Below, in pieces: positions 23,075 to 24,897 of a DNA stretch of 24,897 nucleotides. The stretch's first letter is position 1, and each line of letters begins with the position of its first letter. This DNA comes from JBLHKE01 sp047619485 (GTDB lineage Bacteria > Verrucomicrobiota > Verrucomicrobiia > Verrucomicrobiales > DEV007). The notes below the pieces were generated by a model that saw only the letters and a list, made by a program, of their open reading frames with translations, made no database searches and was not told where the DNA came from. Made by a program: the position numbers and the translations under genes. The stretch spans positions 1 through 24,897 of the forward strand of contig JBLHKE010000020.1 of the NCBI GenBank assembly GCA_047619485.1, read 5' to 3'.

Positions 23075-24897
23075 ATGCGCCCAACGCTAACAGCCTTCCT
23101 CCTGTTCTTCCTAGTAGGAACACTTCAGAGCCAAGCCGGAGAGCTGATCACTCTCCCCGCCAATCCCTCAGCGTCCCCGCATTGGTACCGTTGCCGAATT
23201 CAAGTGCCCGACCGCCTAGTCGTCCCCGAGCGCAACAACGAGCGCGATCTGTGGCGAAGTTCGACCATGCTAGTATTTTCCGATGTCCCCGATGGCACAG
23301 AGGTATATCTCAACGGCTCGAAAATCATCACTACCGGAGCGATTCCCAGCGGCCAGAGCAAACGTTTCAAAGTCCCAAAAGACATCCTGGTCGCGAAGAA
23401 ATTCAATACCCTCAGCATCCACGTCAATAGAGGAGCGCTCAGCGAAGCTCCATTGCTCATCGACTACTTCAACGAACTCAAACTCGGCCCAGAGTGGGAA
23501 CAGAGCCACACCAAACCCACGCCAGCTGATCTCCAGCCGGTCGCAGAACGACCAGCTCACGCCTCTTACACTGCCGCCGATTTCCGCCTCTCCGCAACAC
23601 CGCTCGACTCCACCATCGAACCGATCCCCGGCAAGCGTGTGCCACCAGCCGAATCGCTGGCTGCCCTGCAAACCGACGACGACCTGATCGTCGAACAACT
23701 CCTGCACGAGCCACAGATCGCCCAACCGACCCACGTCAGCTTCGATTCGCGCGGGCGCATGTGGGTTTCCCAATACCGCCAGTATCCCTATCCAGCCGGC
23801 GTCAAGATGCTCAGCCGTGACCAGTACTACCGCTCGAAGTACGACAAGACGCCGCCTGCCCCGCCCTACCATGATCGCGGTGCCGATATCATCAGCGTGC
23901 ACGAAGACACCGATGGCGACGGGATCTACGACCAACATAAGAACGTCCTCGAAGGCCTAAATATGGCCAATTCCGCATTGCGCGGTGGGGGTGGTTTCTG
24001 GGTGATGCACACGCCCTACCTGCTGTTCTATCCGGACGCCGACCTTGACGACGTACCTGACCGTGCGCCGGAAGTCCGCCTTGCGGGTTTCGGCTTGGAG
24101 GACACCCACAGCGTCGCCAACGGGCTGGCGTGGGGGCCTGACGGTTGGCTCTACGGCGGCCAGGGCAGCACCACTACCAGCCGGGTCACCCGCCCTGACA
24201 TTGATCCCAAAGAGGCACCTGGAATCTATAACGAAGGCTGCATGGTGTGGCGCTACCATCCGAAGACGAAGCAATACGAGATCTTCGCCGATGGCGGCGG
24301 CAACACCTTCGGCTTGTCCTTCGACGCGGAAGGTCGCCTGTTCAGTGGACACAACGGCGGCAGCACGCGTGGCTGGCACCACATCCAAGATGGGCAATTC
24401 CTCAAACAGGGCAAGAACCCCGGCAAGTTCGGCCCGCCACCCAACCCATACACGTTCGGTGAACTGCAGATGATGCGCAGCACCAATCCGGTGCAGCGTT
24501 TTACTCACATGAGCGTCGTGGTCGGCGGCAGCGCGATGCCCGAACGTTTCCAAGAGAAATTCCTCTGTGCCGACCCGTTGCATCACTACTTGGTGCTCGC
24601 TGATCGCGAAACACGAGGCAGCACTTTCCAGACCACCGACCTCGGATTCCCACTGCGCACCGACAAAGACATCACCTTCCGCCCGGTCTATCTCGCAAAC
24701 TCCCCGGACGGCAGCATGGTGGTCGCCGATTTTTGCGAACAGTACATCGCCCACGGCCAGAACTACCAAGGCCAGATCGATCCCACCAGCGGACGTATCT
24801 ACCGTCTGCGTGGCAAGGCAGAAAAACTCGAAACCGACTACAATCTCGAAGCCAAAACCAGCGCCCAGTTGGTGCATATTCTCAGCCACGCAAACCT
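23075..24897 (+). CDS. PVC-type haem-binding propeller dehydrogenase, partial (runs off right edge)
   Basis: An open frame of 607 codons from ATG 23075 to the window end with no stop. The product starts with a Sec signal (MRPTLTAFLLFFLVGTLQSQAG). Residues ~25-150 look like a small beta-sandwich (WYRCRIQVPD, DVPDGTEVYLNGSKI, FNTLSIHVN) similar to the sugar-binding N-terminal domain of GH2 enzymes; the first haem-binding protein here lacks this at its N-terminus. From ~205 on it is the 'membrane-bound dehydrogenase' propeller (DDLIVEQLLHEPQIAQPTHV, FDSRGRMWVSQYRQYPYPAG, ISVHEDTDGDGIYDQHKN, HSVANGLAWGPDGWLYGGQG). The end reaches SPDGSMVVADFCEQYIAHGQ, near the close of the propeller; a helical part and a C-x2-C-H haem domain are expected beyond the edge. 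It is divergent from ThuA-DUF1501. Confidence 0.9.
   Translation, partial: MRPTLTAFLLFFLVGTLQSQAGELITLPANPSASPHWYRCRIQVPDRLVVPERNNERDLWRSSTMLVFSDVPDGTEVYLNGSKIITTGAIPSGQSKRFKVPKDILVAKKFNTLSIHVNRGALSEAPLLIDYFNELKLGPEWEQSHTKPTPADLQPVAERPAHASYTAADFRLSATPLDSTIEPIPGKRVPPAESLAALQTDDDLIVEQLLHEPQIAQPTHVSFDSRGRMWVSQYRQYPYPAGVKMLSRDQYYRSKYDKTPPAPPYHDRGADIISVHEDTDGDGIYDQHKNVLEGLNMANSALRGGGGFWVMHTPYLLFYPDADLDDVPDRAPEVRLAGFGLEDTHSVANGLAWGPDGWLYGGQGSTTTSRVTRPDIDPKEAPGIYNEGCMVWRYHPKTKQYEIFADGGGNTFGLSFDAEGRLFSGHNGGSTRGWHHIQDGQFLKQGKNPGKFGPPPNPYTFGELQMMRSTNPVQRFTHMSVVVGGSAMPERFQEKFLCADPLHHYLVLADRETRGSTFQTTDLGFPLRTDKDITFRPVYLANSPDGSMVVADFCEQYIAHGQNYQGQIDPTSGRIYRLRGKAEKLETDYNLEAKTSAQLVHILSHAN

Noticed and set aside
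23270..24889. Long minus-strand ORFs (for example 23957-24889)
   Set aside because: They are mirror frames of the plus-strand haem-binding gene, whose motifs and signal peptide are unmistakable.
1..24897. CRISPR arrays, tRNA or rRNA genes, insertion sequences
   Set aside because: I saw no regularly spaced repeats, cloverleaf-like sequence, rRNA motif or transposase on either strand.

Overview
The window looks like chromosomal DNA of a PVC-group bacterium, most likely a member of the Verrucomicrobiota. The evidence is the set of family-typical genes: a PEP-CTERM exported protein, Tat-exported DUF1501 proteins, a DUF1549/DUF1553 protein with planctomycete-type cytochrome motifs, 'PVC-type' haem-binding propeller dehydrogenases, a ThuA-like protein, a Tat-exported Gfo/Idh/MocA oxidoreductase and an FG-GAP/ASPIC-UnbV protein. 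Almost every product has a Sec, Tat or lipoprotein signal, so this is an envelope or secreted-enzyme region. No tRNA, rRNA, CRISPR array or intact mobile element was seen. The taxonomic call is an inference from gene content.

Layout. 421-4260 (minus) is one long reading frame interrupted by a single in-frame TGA at 2386-2388. It encodes a lipoprotein signal, an FG-GAP propeller, [TGA], an ASPIC/UnbV domain, a TlpA-like thioredoxin domain (WCAPC) and TPRs. The TGA is followed at the right distance by a perfect 6-bp stem with a GGUCG loop, the layout of a bacterial SECIS element. The two apparent ORFs are therefore best read as one candidate selenoprotein of 1,279 residues. This is the main discovery of the window. 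4420-5145 (plus) is a PEP-CTERM protein. 5287-6660 (plus) is a Gfo/Idh/MocA oxidoreductase that meets a cupin/AraC regulator (6657-7565, minus) tail to tail with a 4-bp overlap; both genes seem to start almost at their transcription start.

7950-17350 (minus) is a four-gene operon-like block, in transcription order DUF1501, DUF1549/DUF1553 cytochrome-like protein, large beta-sandwich protein, and cytochrome-WD40 protein. The last three are packed with a 4-bp gap and a 4-bp overlap. Between the DUF1501 gene and the DUF1549 gene lies the decayed 3' end of a second DUF1501 gene. Two neighbouring proteins of the block each carry an alanine-rich coiled coil, which suggests that they pair.

17689-20520 (plus) is a PVC-type haem-binding protein, divergent from that block. 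22908-20617 (minus) holds a ThuA-like gene followed by a second DUF1501 gene. A second PVC-type haem-binding protein starts at 23075 (plus) and runs off the right edge. The repeated motif is thus a DUF1501-containing minus-strand unit divergent from a plus-strand propeller dehydrogenase. Together these genes suggest extracellular or periplasmic oxidation and breakdown of a complex substrate, possibly a sulfated glycan, but the substrate cannot be read from this sequence.
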